Below are positions 8,637-18,632 of a stretch of DNA of 64,000 bases, in pieces. A program made the translations under genes and the position numbers. The stretch is taken from the NCBI GenBank assembly GCA_000381565.1, contig KB906724.1, positions 1,738,801 to 1,802,800 of the forward strand. The letters are read 5' to 3'. The DNA is from Oxalobacteraceae bacterium AB_14. GTDB lineage: Bacteria > Pseudomonadota > Gammaproteobacteria > Burkholderiales > Burkholderiaceae_D. The notes beneath the pieces were generated by a model that was given only the letters and a program-made list of their open reading frames with translations, ran no database searches and was not told the DNA's origin. Every line of letters begins with the position of its first letter. Positions within the stretch are counted from its first letter, which is position 1.

Positions 8637-9113
8637 TTAGCCGTGATGCCCGCGTCGCTCGTGCATCTTGCCCAGATGCTCGGCCAGCTTCTGGCGCTGC
8701 GCCGGCGTAAGGGTATCCCCTACATCAGCCAGCAATTGCACGATGCGCCTGGACGCCTGGTCCGCCAGCGCCAAGCCGGAGGCGCGAGTGGTTTCCAGCG
8801 CCGAGCGGTCGATGCTGGCGGCGGACATCTGCTGGATCAGCTGCGCATGGAGCTGGTGTACCTGCTCGTGCAGAGGCTTGATGCCGGCCATGGCGGCTTT
8901 CAGCAGCGGCTCGATCTTGGCCTTCTGCGCATCGGTGGCGTCGACTTCGACATACAGGTGCTTGAGCATGTGGTCCATATGGGCGCTGCTGTCGATGGCG
9001 GCGTGCTGGCCGCCCATGCCCATGTGGCGTTCGACAGCGAAGGCGCCGACGCCCACGACCAGCGTGGAACCCAGCAGGAATGCGGCGACGGTTTGGCGGT
9101 TAAAGATACTCAT
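8637..9113 (-). CDS. Spy/CpxP-family periplasmic protein
   Basis: A 158-residue secreted protein with an N-terminal signal peptide (hydrophobic core LLGSTLVVGVGAFA). The mature part is alpha-helical and His/Met-rich at both ends (HMGMGGQH and HMDHMLKH near the start, MHERRGHHG at the end) and contains an LTPAQRQ motif, the LTxxQ signature of Spy and CpxP proteins. In the known family these act as chaperones or as inhibitors of CpxA, and His-rich relatives bind metals. A GAGG ribosome site precedes ATG 9113. First gene of the operon with the response regulator and kinase, 55 bases upstream of the regulator. Confidence 0.83.
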   Translation of the reverse strand: MSIFNRQTVAAFLLGSTLVVGVGAFAVERHMGMGGQHAAIDSSAHMDHMLKHLYVEVDATDAQKAKIEPLLKAAMAGIKPLHEQVHQLHAQLIQQMSAASIDRSALETTRASGLALADQASRRIVQLLADVGDTLTPAQRQKLAEHLGKMHERRGHHG

Positions 9114-9191
9114 GTTTTATCCTCGTTTGGTGAATGTGGGAGACAACGAGGCCAGTGTGCGCCGCCAGCGTGAAGCAGCGATGTCGCGCCG

Positions 9192-9206
9192 GTAAAGATA
9201 TGTAAA
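9192..9206. promoter_or_regulatory. CpxR-type operator GTAAA-N5-GTAAA
   Basis: Two exact GTAAA half-sites at 9192-9196 and 9202-9206 separated by five bases, identical to the enterobacterial CpxR box. It lies 79 bases upstream of the Spy-like start and 159 bases upstream of mdtA, in the only space between the two divergent operons. Confidence 0.72.
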
Positions 9207-9274
9207 GCCAGCTTAACGCCAAGTGCGCAAAGTCCTTGATTTGTATCGAGTTTGTAACCTTGAGGGAGGCGCGA

Positions 9275-9304
9275 CTGACAGCGGCGGGGTGCCTGTGCTA
9301 GAGT
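9275..9304 (+). promoter_or_regulatory. Candidate sigma-70 promoter for mdtABC
   Basis: CTGACA at 9275-9280, an 18-base spacer, and TAGAGT at 9299-9304 preceded by TGC, giving an extended -10 element. The predicted start would be about 55 bases before the mdtA ATG. Only by eye. Confidence 0.4.
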
Positions 9305-9364
9305 CCACGGATTGATCGCCATGGGGTATTTGCCATGGACGCGCACGCATAAAAAAGGACCAAG

Positions 9365-10684
9365 ATGGAATCGCAAGCCAAGCCGAGTATGAACACCGCC
9401 CCACCACAGCGCAGCCGCCGCTCCAAGGTTGTCGGCAGCGTCATCGCCGTCGCCGCCATGGCGGGGCTGGGCGGCTTGGCCTGGTACCTGACGCACCAGA
9501 CGCCGGGCACCGGCGCGCCAGGGGCGCCAGGCGCTGGCGGTCCTCCCGGTCCCGGCGGCCGACGCGGCGGCCCGGCCACCACCGTGGGCGTGGCGACGGC
9601 TGATAAAGCCGATATTCCGGTCACGCTGGAGGCATTGGGTACGGTCACCGCGGCGGCCACCACCACCGTGCGTCCGCAGGTGTCGGGCATCCTGCAGCAA
9701 GTGCTGTTCAAGGAAGGCCAGATGGTCAAGGCCGGGCAGGTGCTGGCACAGATCGATCCACGCCAGTTTGAAATGGCGCTGTTGCAGGCTTCCGGCCAAC
9801 GCCAGCGCGACGAGGCGCAACTGGAAAACGCCAGGCTGACACTGAACCGCTATCGCACGCTGCTGGGCCAGGACTCGATCGCCCGCCAGGACGTGGACAC
9901 GCAGGCCTCGCTGGTCAAGCAGCTGGAAGGCACGGTCATGACCGACCGCGCGCAGGAAGGCACGGCCAGGCTCAATCTGGGCTACACCAAGGTGATCGCG
10001 CCGATCACCGGCCGGGTGGGCTTGCGGGTGGTCGATATCGGTAACCTGGTCAGCCCGGGCGACGCCAGCGGCCTTGCCGTGATTACCCAGCTGTCGCCTA
10101 TCGATGTGGAGTTCTCGATCCCGCAGGACAGCGTGCCGGTCGTGATGCAGCAGGTGAATGGCGGCGCGCAGCTGCCGGCCATCGCGCTGGACCGCACCCG
10201 CACCAACGCGCTCGACAACGGCAAGTTCGCGGCGATGGACAACCAGGTCGACGTGCAGACCGGCACCGTGAAGGCCAAGGTGCGCTTCGCCAACGCCAAG
10301 TCGACGCTGTTCCCAAGCCAGTTCGTCAACGTGCGGCTGGAGCTGCGCACCATCAAGGACGCGGTGATGGTGCCGGTGACGGCGGTGCGCCACGGCGCCA
10401 ACGGCGATTTCGTCTACGTGCTCAGGGAAGACAAGACCGTCACCATCCGTCCGGTCACACGCGGCCAGGCCACGGTCGACAAAGTGCAGATCGCCAGCGG
10501 CCTGCAAGTTGGCGAGCAAGTCATCACCGAAGGCGGCGACCGCCTGAAGGAAGGCGCCAAGGTCACGCTGCCGGGCGCCGGCAAGGGCAAACGCGACGGC
10601 GCTGCGGCGGCCGATGGCGCTTCCGCCCCGGCGGAAGGCGAACGTCGTCATCGTCGCAAAGAACAGGGCGCGGCACAACAATGA
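9365..10684 (+). CDS. mdtA: RND efflux periplasmic adaptor, MdtA-like
   Basis: A 439-residue membrane fusion protein linking the MdtBC pump to the outer-membrane channel. An N-terminal signal-anchor (about residues 25-42) is followed by an unusual Gly/Pro/Ala-rich linker, then a split lipoyl domain ([20 protein letters not shown] and the second half near residue 210), a coiled-coil hairpin between them, a beta-barrel domain and a C-terminal membrane-proximal domain. The C-terminal tail is basic (ERRHRRKEQ). First of four genes overlapping by ATGA; the next starts four bases before this one ends. A CpxR-like box lies upstream. Confidence 0.9.
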   Translation: MESQAKPSMNTAPPQRSRRSKVVGSVIAVAAMAGLGGLAWYLTHQTPGTGAPGAPGAGGPPGPGGRRGGPATTVGVATADKADIPVTLEALGTVTAAATTTVRPQVSGILQQVLFKEGQMVKAGQVLAQIDPRQFEMALLQASGQRQRDEAQLENARLTLNRYRTLLGQDSIARQDVDTQASLVKQLEGTVMTDRAQEGTARLNLGYTKVIAPITGRVGLRVVDIGNLVSPGDASGLAVITQLSPIDVEFSIPQDSVPVVMQQVNGGAQLPAIALDRTRTNALDNGKFAAMDNQVDVQTGTVKAKVRFANAKSTLFPSQFVNVRLELRTIKDAVMVPVTAVRHGANGDFVYVLREDKTVTIRPVTRGQATVDKVQIASGLQVGEQVITEGGDRLKEGAKVTLPGAGKGKRDGAAAADGASAPAEGERRHRRKEQGAAQQ

Positions 10685-13600
10685 GTCCATCAGCACCCTT
10701 TATCCAGCGGCCGGTAGCGACATCGCTGCTGATGCTGGCGATCGTCCTGGCCGGCATCGTCGGCTTCAAGTTCCTGCCGCTGTCCGCGCTGCCGCAGGTT
10801 GACTTCCCCACCATCCAGGTGCAGACGCTATACCCCGGCGGCAGCCCCGAAGTGATGGGCCAGACCGTGACCGCGCCGCTGGAGCGCCAGTTCGGCCAGA
10901 TGGCCGGCCTGCAGCGCATGAGCTCCACCAGCGCCGCCGGCGTCTCCATCATCACCCTGCAGTTCGGCCTGGGCCAGACGCTGGACGTGGCCGAACAGGA
11001 AGTGCAGGCCGCGATCAACGCCGGCGCCTCGCTGCTGCCGACCGACCTGCCGGCGCCGCCGGTGTACGCCAAGGTCAACCCGGCCGACGCGCCGGTGCTG
11101 ACGCTGGCCATCACCTCGGACACGATGCCGCTGACCGAGGTGCAGAACGTGGTCAACACCCGCCTGGCGCTGAAGATCAGCCAGGTCTCCGGCGTCGGCC
11201 TGGTCACGCTCAGCGGCGGCCAGCGTCCGGCCGTGCGCATTCAGGCCGACACCAACGCCCTGGCCTCCTACGGCCTGGGGCTGGACACGCTGCGCACCGC
11301 GATCACCGCCGCCAACGCCAACGGCGCCAAGGGCAGCTTCGACGGCCCGACCCGCGCCTACAGCATCAACGCCAACGACCAGCTGGTGACCGCCAAGGAC
11401 TACAAGGACCTGATCCTGGCCTACAAGAACGGCGCCCCGGTGCGCCTGGCCGATGTCGCCACCGTCAAGGACAGCGCGGAAAACGTCGAACTTGGGGCAT
11501 GGTCCGGCAACAAGAAGGCCATCATCCTCAATGTGCAGCGCCAGCCGGGCGCCAACGTCATCGCCACCGTCGATGCGATCAAGGCCCGCCTGCCGGAGCT
11601 GCAAGCGGGGCTGCCGGGCGCGATGAAGGTCGAGGTGCTGAGCGACCGCACCACCGGCATCCGCGCCTCGGTCGAGCACGTGGAGATGGAGCTGCTGTTG
11701 GCCGTGGTGCTGGTGGTGCTGGTGATCTTCGCCTTCCTGCACAGCCTGCGCGCCACCGTGATCGCCAGCCTGTCGGTGCCGATTTCGCTGATCGGCACCT
11801 GCGGCGTGATGTATTTGCTCGGCTATAGCCTGAACAACCTGTCGCTGATGGCGCTGACCATCGCCACCGGCTTCGTGGTCGACGATGCGATCGTCATGAT
11901 CGAGAACATCGCCCGCTACATCGAGGAAGGCGAGACGCCGATGGCCGCCGCGCTCAAGGGCGCCAAGCAGATCGGCTTCACCATCATCTCGCTGACGGTG
12001 TCGCTGATCGCCGTGCTGATTCCGCTGCTGTTCATGGGCGACGTGGTGGGCCGCCTGTTCCGCGAATTCGCGATCTCGCTGGCGATCACCATCCTGATCT
12101 CCGCCGTGGTGTCGCTGACGCTGGTGCCGATGATGTCGGCGCGCTGGCTCAAGAGCCATGCCGAAGAAAAGCCAAGCCGCTTCGCGCGCCGCTTCCAGCA
12201 GTTCTTCGACTGGGTCATCAGCCACTACGACCGCTCGCTGACCTGGGTGCTGGAGCACGCCGGCCTGACGCTGCTGGTCGCACTGGGCACGATGGCGCTG
12301 ACGGTGCTGCTGTACGTGGTGATCCCGAAAGGCCTGTTCCCGACCCAGGACACCGGCCAGCTGCAAGCGCGCCTGGAAACCGGCAAGGCCGTCTCCTACG
12401 CCAGGATGGCGGACCTGCAGCAGCAGGCCGCGCGCCTGATCCTGGAAGATCCGGACGTCGGCACGCTCAGCTCCGTGGTCGGCGTGGACGCCGCCAACAA
12501 CACCATGCTCCACACCGGCAGCATGCTGATCAACTTGAAGCACGAACGCACCGGCAGCCAGCAGCAGACCATGGACCGGCTGCGCCAGCGCGTGTCGCAG
12601 ATCCCCGGCCTGACGCTGTACCTGCAGCCGACCCAGGACTTGACCATCGACGCCGAATCCGGCCCGACCCAGTTCCGCGTGTCGATCGAAGGCGCGGACA
12701 ACGCCACCGTCAACCAGTGGGCGACCAAACTGGCGGAGCAGATGCGCGCGAAACATGAGCTGCGCAACGTGGTGTCGGATGTCGGCGCCAGCGCCAACGC
12801 GGCCTACGTCAGCGTGGACCGCGACAGCGCCTCGCGCATGTCGATCACCGCCGCCTCCATCGACGACGCCCTGTACAGCGCCTTCGGCCAGCGCATCGTC
12901 TCGACCATCTTCACCGAGACCAACCAGTACCGCGTGATCCTGGAAGCGCGCCGCGACGACATCACCACCCCGGCCGACCTGGGCAACCTGCAAATCCGCA
13001 CCGGTTCGGGCAAGGCCACGCCGCTGTCGGCGGTGGCCACCATCAGCGAGCGCGCCGCGCCGTTGCAGGTGACGCACGTGGCGCAGTATCCGGCCACCAC
13101 GCTGGGCTTCGACACGGCGCCCGGCGTTTCGCTGGGCACGGCGGTGGACTCGATCAAGCAGGCCGCCGCCGAGATCAAGTTGCCGGCCTCGGTCACGCTG
13201 ACCTTCCTCGGCGCGTCCGGCGCCTACCAGGCCTCGCTGTCGAACCAGCTGTGGCTGATCCTGGCCGCCGTGATCTGCGTCTACATCGTGCTGGGCGTGC
13301 TGTATGAAAGCTATATCCATCCGCTGACGATCCTCTCGACTCTGCCGTCGGCCGGCGTCGGCGCCTTGCTGGCGCTGCTGATCAGCGGCCAGGACCTGGG
13401 CGTGATCGGCATCATCGGCATCATCCTGCTGATCGGTATCGTCAAGAAGAACGCCATCATGATGATCGACTTCGCCATCGAGGCGGAGCGGGAACTGGGC
13501 AAACCGCCGCGTGAAGCGATCCACCAGGCCGCGCTGCTGCGCTTCCGCCCGATCTTGATGACGACCTTGGCCGCGCTGTTCGCCGCCGTGCCGCTGATGC

Positions 13601-13788
13601 TGGGCTGGGGCGAGGGCGCCGAGTTACGTCGTCCGCTGGGCCTGGCCATCTTCGGCGGCTTGATCGTCAGCCAGATGCTGACGCTGTACACCACGCCGGT
13701 GATCTACCTGGGCTTCGACAGCCTGGCGCGCCGCGTCCGCCGCAAGTTGGGCAGCCCGCCGGCGCAAGTTGAAGGCGGCGCGCTGTGA
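10681..13788 (+). CDS. mdtB: RND efflux permease subunit, MdtB-like
   Basis: A 1035-residue inner-membrane HAE1-family transporter with twelve transmembrane helices and two large periplasmic loops. Family motifs include [11 protein letters not shown] in the first pore domain, [15 protein letters not shown] in helix 4 with the proton-relay Asp pair, and [15 protein letters not shown] in helix 10. In E. coli the pump works as an MdtB2-MdtC heterotrimer driven by proton influx and exports bile salts, novobiocin and other compounds. It is coupled on both sides by ATGA overlaps with mdtA and mdtC. Length matches the family. Confidence 0.92.
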   Translation: MSPSAPFIQRPVATSLLMLAIVLAGIVGFKFLPLSALPQVDFPTIQVQTLYPGGSPEVMGQTVTAPLERQFGQMAGLQRMSSTSAAGVSIITLQFGLGQTLDVAEQEVQAAINAGASLLPTDLPAPPVYAKVNPADAPVLTLAITSDTMPLTEVQNVVNTRLALKISQVSGVGLVTLSGGQRPAVRIQADTNALASYGLGLDTLRTAITAANANGAKGSFDGPTRAYSINANDQLVTAKDYKDLILAYKNGAPVRLADVATVKDSAENVELGAWSGNKKAIILNVQRQPGANVIATVDAIKARLPELQAGLPGAMKVEVLSDRTTGIRASVEHVEMELLLAVVLVVLVIFAFLHSLRATVIASLSVPISLIGTCGVMYLLGYSLNNLSLMALTIATGFVVDDAIVMIENIARYIEEGETPMAAALKGAKQIGFTIISLTVSLIAVLIPLLFMGDVVGRLFREFAISLAITILISAVVSLTLVPMMSARWLKSHAEEKPSRFARRFQQFFDWVISHYDRSLTWVLEHAGLTLLVALGTMALTVLLYVVIPKGLFPTQDTGQLQARLETGKAVSYARMADLQQQAARLILEDPDVGTLSSVVGVDAANNTMLHTGSMLINLKHERTGSQQQTMDRLRQRVSQIPGLTLYLQPTQDLTIDAESGPTQFRVSIEGADNATVNQWATKLAEQMRAKHELRNVVSDVGASANAAYVSVDRDSASRMSITAASIDDALYSAFGQRIVSTIFTETNQYRVILEARRDDITTPADLGNLQIRTGSGKATPLSAVATISERAAPLQVTHVAQYPATTLGFDTAPGVSLGTAVDSIKQAAAEIKLPASVTLTFLGASGAYQASLSNQLWLILAAVICVYIVLGVLYESYIHPLTILSTLPSAGVGALLALLISGQDLGVIGIIGIILLIGIVKKNAIMMIDFAIEAERELGKPPREAIHQAALLRFRPILMTTLAALFAAVPLMLGWGEGAELRRPLGLAIFGGLIVSQMLTLYTTPVIYLGFDSLARRVRRKLGSPPAQVEGGAL

Positions 13789-16700
13789 ATCTGTCGTCAC
13801 CCTTCGTCAGGCGTCCGATCGCCACCGTGCTGTTGACCTGCGGCGTGGCGCTGGCCGGCATCGGCGCGTTCTTCGTGCTGCCGGTGGCGCCGCTGCCGCA
13901 GGTGGATTTCCCGGTCATCTCGGTCAACGCCAGCCTGCCGGGCGCCAGCCCGTCCACCATGGCCACCAGCGTCGCCACGCCGCTGGAGCGCCACTTGGGC
14001 GTGATCGCCGGCGTCAACGAGATGACGTCGCAGTCGAATACCGGCTCCTCCAGCGTGACCTTGCAGTTCGACTTGAACCGCAACGTCGACTCGGTCGCGC
14101 GCGAAGTGCAGGCGGCGATCAACGCCAGCCGGGTCGACCTGCCGGCCACGTTGCGCAGCAATCCGACCTACCGCAAGGCCAATACCTCCGGCATCCCGGT
14201 GATGATCCTGGCGCTGACGTCGGACACCCGCACGCCGGGCCAGATCTTCGACGCCGTTTCCAACACCGTGTTGCAACGCCTGTCGCAAGTGACCGGCGTG
14301 GGCGACGTGGAACTGGGCGGCGGCTCGCTGCCGGCGGTGCGCGTTGAACTGAACCCGTATGCGCTGAATCGCTACGGCCTGTCGGCGGAAGACGTGCGCG
14401 CGGCCATCCAGGCCACCAACGCCAACCGTCCACGCGGCGCCTTGCAGGGCAACGGCCGCCGCCTGCAGATCTATTCCGTCTCGGCCAACGCCAGCGGCGG
14501 ACGCTCCGCCGCCGACTACCGCAACCTGGTGGTCGGCTGGCGCAACGACAGCGCGATCCGCTTGCAGGACGTGGCGCAGGTGATCGACGGCGTCGAAGAC
14601 AACAACAACCTCGGCCTGTTCAATGGCAAGCCGGCGATCATCGTCATCCTGCGTTCGCAGGCCGGCGCCAACGTCATCGAAACCGTCAACAGCGTGCGCG
14701 CGCAGCTGCCGCTGTTGCAGGCGCAGTTGCCGTCGGACGTCAAGATCGACGTCGCCAACGACAGCACCAATTCGATCCGCTCGTCGCTGCACGAGATCGA
14801 GATCACGCTGATCATCTCCATCCTGCTAGTGGTGCTGGTGGTCAGCGCCTTCCTGCGCAGCGTGCGCGCCACCGTCGTGCCGGCGGTGGCGACCATCGTT
14901 TCGCTGCTGGGCACCTTCGGCGCCATGTATCTGCTGGGCTTCAGCCTGAACAACCTGTCGCTGATGGCGCTGACGGTGGCCACCGGCTTCGTCGTCGACG
15001 ACGCCATCGTGGTGCTGGAAAATACCACCCGCCATATCGAGGCCGGCATGGACCGCTTCGAGGCGGCGCTGCTGGGCGCGCGCGAGGTGGGCTTCACCGT
15101 GCTGTCGATCAGCCTCTCGCTGATCGCGGTGTTCATTCCGCTGCTGTTCATGGGCGGCCAGTTCGGCGCGCTGTTCAAGGAATTCGCCGTCACGCTGTCG
15201 GCGGCGGTGATGATTTCGCTGGTGATCTCGCTGACCACCACGCCGATGATGTGCGCCTGGCTGCTCAAGCCCGGCCATGTTCACGCCAAGCCGCCGGGCC
15301 GCATGTCCCGCTTCTTCGAGCGCGGTTTCGACTTTGTCCTCAAGACCTACGAGCATAGCCTGGACTGGGCGCTGTCGAGCGTCTGGCTGGTGATGCTGAG
15401 CCTTGTGTTCGTGATCGGCCTGAATTTCTACCTGTTCGCGGCAATACCCAAGGGCGGCTTCCCGCAGCAGGACACGGGCCAGATCAACGGCGGCATCCGC
15501 GCCGACCAGAGCATCTCGTTCCAGGCCATGCAGGGCAAGTTGAAACAGCTGGTCAACATCATCAAGGACGATCCCGACGTCGCCACGGTGGTCGGCTTCA
15601 CCGGCGGCCGGCGCGCCGGCGGCGGCTTCATGTTCATCAACCTGAAGCCGGCCAACCAGCGCACCGTGGCCGGCCAGGCGGTGATCGCGCGCCTGCGTCC
15701 CAAGCTGGCCAGGGTGACGGGCGTGAGCCTGTTCCTGAGTCCCGTGCAGGATCTGCGGGCCGGCGGGCGCCAGGCCAATTCGAACTACCAGTACACGCTC
15801 AAGAGCGACAACCAGGCCGACTTGAAGAAGTGGGCCAGCCGTCTGGCCGACGCGATGAAGGGCCAGAAGGCGCTCATCGACGTCGACACCGACCAGGCGG
15901 ACAACGGCGTCGAGACCTTCGTCACCATCGACAAGGCCAGCGCCTCGCGCCTCGGCCTGTCGGCGCGCGACGTGGACAACGCCTTGTACAACAGCTTCGG
16001 CCAGCGCCAGGTGGCGACCATCTACGCGGAGCTGAACCAGTATCATGTCATCATGGAAGTGCCGCGCGAATTCGCCAGGAGCCCTGAGGCGTTGAAGGAT
16101 GTGTATGTGCCGTCGAAGGGCCTGCCTGCGCCAAGCGCCAGCAATCCTAACGGCGCACCGGTGGCGGTGACGGCTGCCGCTACCGGCGGCACTGGCAGCA
16201 CCAGCACAACCGGCGCCACTCCGGCCAACGTGGCCGCGCCTGCGGTCAAGGATGCGTCGTCCGGCTCCGCGCTCAGCACCAGGGCCACCACCATGGTGCC
16301 GCTGTCGGCGCTGGCCAGCTTCGCCGAAAGTTCGGCGCCGACCTCGATCAGCCACCAGGACGGCGAGCTGGCGACCACCATCTCCTTCAATCTGCAAACG
16401 GGCGCCAGTCTGTCCGTTGCGGCGGAGCAGATCAAGGCGGCCGAAGCGGAAATCGGCATGCCGAACAATGTGCGCGGCAGCTTCCAGGGCTCGGCCAAGG
16501 CCGCGCAGGACAGCAACAAGTCGCTGCCGCTGCTGATCCTGGCCGCCATCGTGGTGATCTACATCGTGCTGGGCATCCTGTACGAAAGCCTGGTGCACCC
16601 GATCACCGTGCTGACCACACTGCCGTCGGCGGGCGTGGGCGCGGTGCTGGCGCTGCTGATCTTCAAGATGGAGTTCTCGACCATTTCGCTGATCGGCATC

Positions 16701-17069
16701 TTCCTGCTGATCGGCATCGTCAAGAAAAACGCCATCCTGATCATCGACTTCGCGCTGGAGGCGGAACGCTCACGCGGCCTGACGCCGATGCAGGCGGTGC
16801 GCGAAGCGTGCCTGCTGCGCTTCCGCCCAATCCTGATGACGACACTGGCAGCCGCGCTGGGCGCGCTGCCGCTGGCGATCGGCTTCGGCGAGGGTTCCGA
16901 ACTGCGCCAGCCGCTGGGCGTGGCCATCATCGGCGGCCTGATCGCCAGCCAGGTATTGACGCTGCTGACCACACCGGTGGTCTACATCCTGATGGACAAG
17001 CTGCGTCGCCGCGGCAAGTCCGAACAACATTTAAGCCGCATCCACAGCGAAGCGCCAAGCACACCATGA
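13785..17069 (+). CDS. mdtC: RND efflux permease subunit, MdtC-like, with inserted linker
   Basis: A 1094-residue partner of the preceding MdtB-like protein, starting GTG within an overlap (GTGA). It has the same helix 4 and helix 10 motifs ([30 protein letters not shown]). It is about 60-70 residues longer than E. coli MdtC (1025). The excess is a low-complexity Ala/Thr/Ser/Gly/Pro stretch at about residues 780-835 (bases 16119-16290), placed in the second periplasmic loop just before [11 protein letters not shown]. The reading frame continues normally on both sides, so this is an insertion and not a frameshift. Confidence 0.92.
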   Translation: MNLSSPFVRRPIATVLLTCGVALAGIGAFFVLPVAPLPQVDFPVISVNASLPGASPSTMATSVATPLERHLGVIAGVNEMTSQSNTGSSSVTLQFDLNRNVDSVAREVQAAINASRVDLPATLRSNPTYRKANTSGIPVMILALTSDTRTPGQIFDAVSNTVLQRLSQVTGVGDVELGGGSLPAVRVELNPYALNRYGLSAEDVRAAIQATNANRPRGALQGNGRRLQIYSVSANASGGRSAADYRNLVVGWRNDSAIRLQDVAQVIDGVEDNNNLGLFNGKPAIIVILRSQAGANVIETVNSVRAQLPLLQAQLPSDVKIDVANDSTNSIRSSLHEIEITLIISILLVVLVVSAFLRSVRATVVPAVATIVSLLGTFGAMYLLGFSLNNLSLMALTVATGFVVDDAIVVLENTTRHIEAGMDRFEAALLGAREVGFTVLSISLSLIAVFIPLLFMGGQFGALFKEFAVTLSAAVMISLVISLTTTPMMCAWLLKPGHVHAKPPGRMSRFFERGFDFVLKTYEHSLDWALSSVWLVMLSLVFVIGLNFYLFAAIPKGGFPQQDTGQINGGIRADQSISFQAMQGKLKQLVNIIKDDPDVATVVGFTGGRRAGGGFMFINLKPANQRTVAGQAVIARLRPKLARVTGVSLFLSPVQDLRAGGRQANSNYQYTLKSDNQADLKKWASRLADAMKGQKALIDVDTDQADNGVETFVTIDKASASRLGLSARDVDNALYNSFGQRQVATIYAELNQYHVIMEVPREFARSPEALKDVYVPSKGLPAPSASNPNGAPVAVTAAATGGTGSTSTTGATPANVAAPAVKDASSGSALSTRATTMVPLSALASFAESSAPTSISHQDGELATTISFNLQTGASLSVAAEQIKAAEAEIGMPNNVRGSFQGSAKAAQDSNKSLPLLILAAIVVIYIVLGILYESLVHPITVLTTLPSAGVGAVLALLIFKMEFSTISLIGIFLLIGIVKKNAILIIDFALEAERSRGLTPMQAVREACLLRFRPILMTTLAAALGALPLAIGFGEGSELRQPLGVAIIGGLIASQVLTLLTTPVVYILMDKLRRRGKSEQHLSRIHSEAPSTP

Positions 17070-18493
17070 ACAAGCACGCACCATCCTTCCGTTACTCCCT
17101 GATCGCTATGGCGGCCGTGCTGGCCAGCGGTTGCGCGGTCGGCCCGGCCTACCAGCTGCCGTCCACGCCGCAGCCGTCGGCCTACAAGGAAACCGCCAGC
17201 GCGGCCGAGAAGGTCGCCGCCGGCTGGACCGCCGCCGCGCCGGCCGACACGCTGGAACGCGGCCCGTGGTGGCAGCTGTTCGGCGATCCGCAGCTGAACC
17301 AGATGGCCGACAGCATCGAAGTATCGAACCAGAACGTCGCCGCCGCCATCGCCAACTATGCGCAGGCGCGTGCGCTGGTCGAGCAGCAGCGCGCCTCGCT
17401 GTTGCCGTCGGCGACGCTGAACGGCAGCGCCAACCGCTCCGGCGGTGGAGGCGACACGCCCACCGGCAGCCAGTACCGCGCCAACATCGGCGGCAGCTGG
17501 GAACCGGACGTCTGGGGCAAGCTGCGCGCCGGCGCCAGCAACGCCAGGGCCGGGATGCAGGCCAGCGCAGCCGAACTGGCCGCCGCGCGGCTGTCGGCGC
17601 AGGGCGAGCTGGCCACCAACTACTTCTCGTTGCGCCAGACCGACGCCCAGAAGGCGCTGCTCGACGCCACCACCGAGGGTTATGCGCGCGTGCTGCAAAT
17701 CACGCAGAACCGCTTCGACGCCGGCATCGCCGCCAAGTCGGACCTGCTGCAAGCGCAAACCCAGTTGGCCAACGCCCGCATCGACCAGGTCACGCTGGGC
17801 CGCCAGCGCGCCACCTTGGAGCATGCGATCGCGGTCCTGCTGGGCAAGGCCGCCAGCGATTTCACGCTGCCGCCGGCGCCGTGGAAGGTGGTGGTGCCGG
17901 ACGTGCCGGCCGGCGTGCCGTCGACGTTGCTGCAGCGCCGCCCCGACATCGCCGCCGCCGAGCGCCGCGTGGCCGCCGCCAACGAGCAGATCGGCGTGGC
18001 CCGCAGCGCCTACTTCCCGAGCCTGAACCTGACGGGCTCCTTCGGCTACGGCTCCAGCTCCACCGGCGGCTTGTTCAACGCCTCCAACAACCTGTGGTCG
18101 CTGGGTTTGTCGGCGGCGCAGACGCTGTTCGACGCCGGCGCCACCAAGGCCCGCGTCAGCGGCGCCGAGGCGCAGCGCGACGCCGCCATCGCCCAGTACC
18201 GGCAGACGGTGCTGGGCGCCTTCGCCGACGTCGAGAACCAGCTGGCCGCCACCCGCGCGCTGGCCCAGCAGCAGGACCTGCGCAAGATCGCCTCCGAGGC
18301 GGCCGACCAGGTCGAGGCGCAGATGCTCAACCGCTACCGCGCCGGCCAGGTTGCTTACAGCGACGTGGTCACCGCGCAGAACACCGCGCTGGCCGCGCGC
18401 CGCGCGCTGGTGCAGTCGCAGGCCGACCGCCAGACCACGGCGGTGGCGCTGATCCAGTCGCTGGGCGGCGGCTGGCATGCGGCAAGCGAGTAG
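17066..18493 (+). CDS. Outer-membrane efflux lipoprotein, NodT/OprM family
   Basis: A 475-residue TolC-like outer-membrane factor. The signal peptide ends in the lipobox LASGC (Cys about residue 22), so the mature protein should be lipidated. Two repeated OEP domains with long coiled-coil helices follow (LVEQQRASLLPSATLNGSAN near 115, QRRPDIAAAERRVAAANEQ near 295). It overlaps the end of mdtC by ATGA and completes a tripartite pump encoded by four coupled genes. It would form the exit duct with the MdtA-like adaptor. The start at 17066 is fixed by the overlap and the signal peptide. Confidence 0.92.
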   Translation: MNKHAPSFRYSLIAMAAVLASGCAVGPAYQLPSTPQPSAYKETASAAEKVAAGWTAAAPADTLERGPWWQLFGDPQLNQMADSIEVSNQNVAAAIANYAQARALVEQQRASLLPSATLNGSANRSGGGGDTPTGSQYRANIGGSWEPDVWGKLRAGASNARAGMQASAAELAAARLSAQGELATNYFSLRQTDAQKALLDATTEGYARVLQITQNRFDAGIAAKSDLLQAQTQLANARIDQVTLGRQRATLEHAIAVLLGKAASDFTLPPAPWKVVVPDVPAGVPSTLLQRRPDIAAAERRVAAANEQIGVARSAYFPSLNLTGSFGYGSSSTGGLFNASNNLWSLGLSAAQTLFDAGATKARVSGAEAQRDAAIAQYRQTVLGAFADVENQLAATRALAQQQDLRKIASEAADQVEAQMLNRYRAGQVAYSDVVTAQNTALAARRALVQSQADRQTTAVALIQSLGGGWHAASE

Positions 18494-18518
18494 GTTGGTG
18501 TAGCGCGGGCGACACAGT

Positions 18519-18547
18519 TTGGCGTTTGGGTACGGTGTTTGTATAAT
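18519..18547 (+). promoter_or_regulatory. Candidate sigma-70 promoter of the cheBR-like gene
   Basis: TTGGCG at 18519-18524, exactly 17 bases, then a perfect TATAAT at 18542-18547, about 85 bases before the ATG at 18633. Confidence 0.65.
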
Positions 18548-18632
18548 CATCTGGCAAGATGTTAACAATTACCACTTTTCCCGAAACGCCCGACCGCCGG
18601 TGCAGGGTTGTTCCGGCGGTCGCCTAGCCATC

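Noticed and set aside
10828..13524. A very long minus-strand open frame (nearly 900 codons) opposite mdtB
   Set aside because: It lies fully antisense to a clear RND gene, is dominated by His/Gln/Arg/Asp/Gly codons expected from reversed GC-rich coding DNA, and has no recognisable domain. The same holds for long antisense frames opposite the symporter, sppA, mdtC, the FapA genes and the TonB receptors.
16119..16290. Frameshift or assembly error in mdtC
   Set aside because: The frame continues without interruption and conserved pump sequence resumes in the same frame, so it is a true in-frame insertion.
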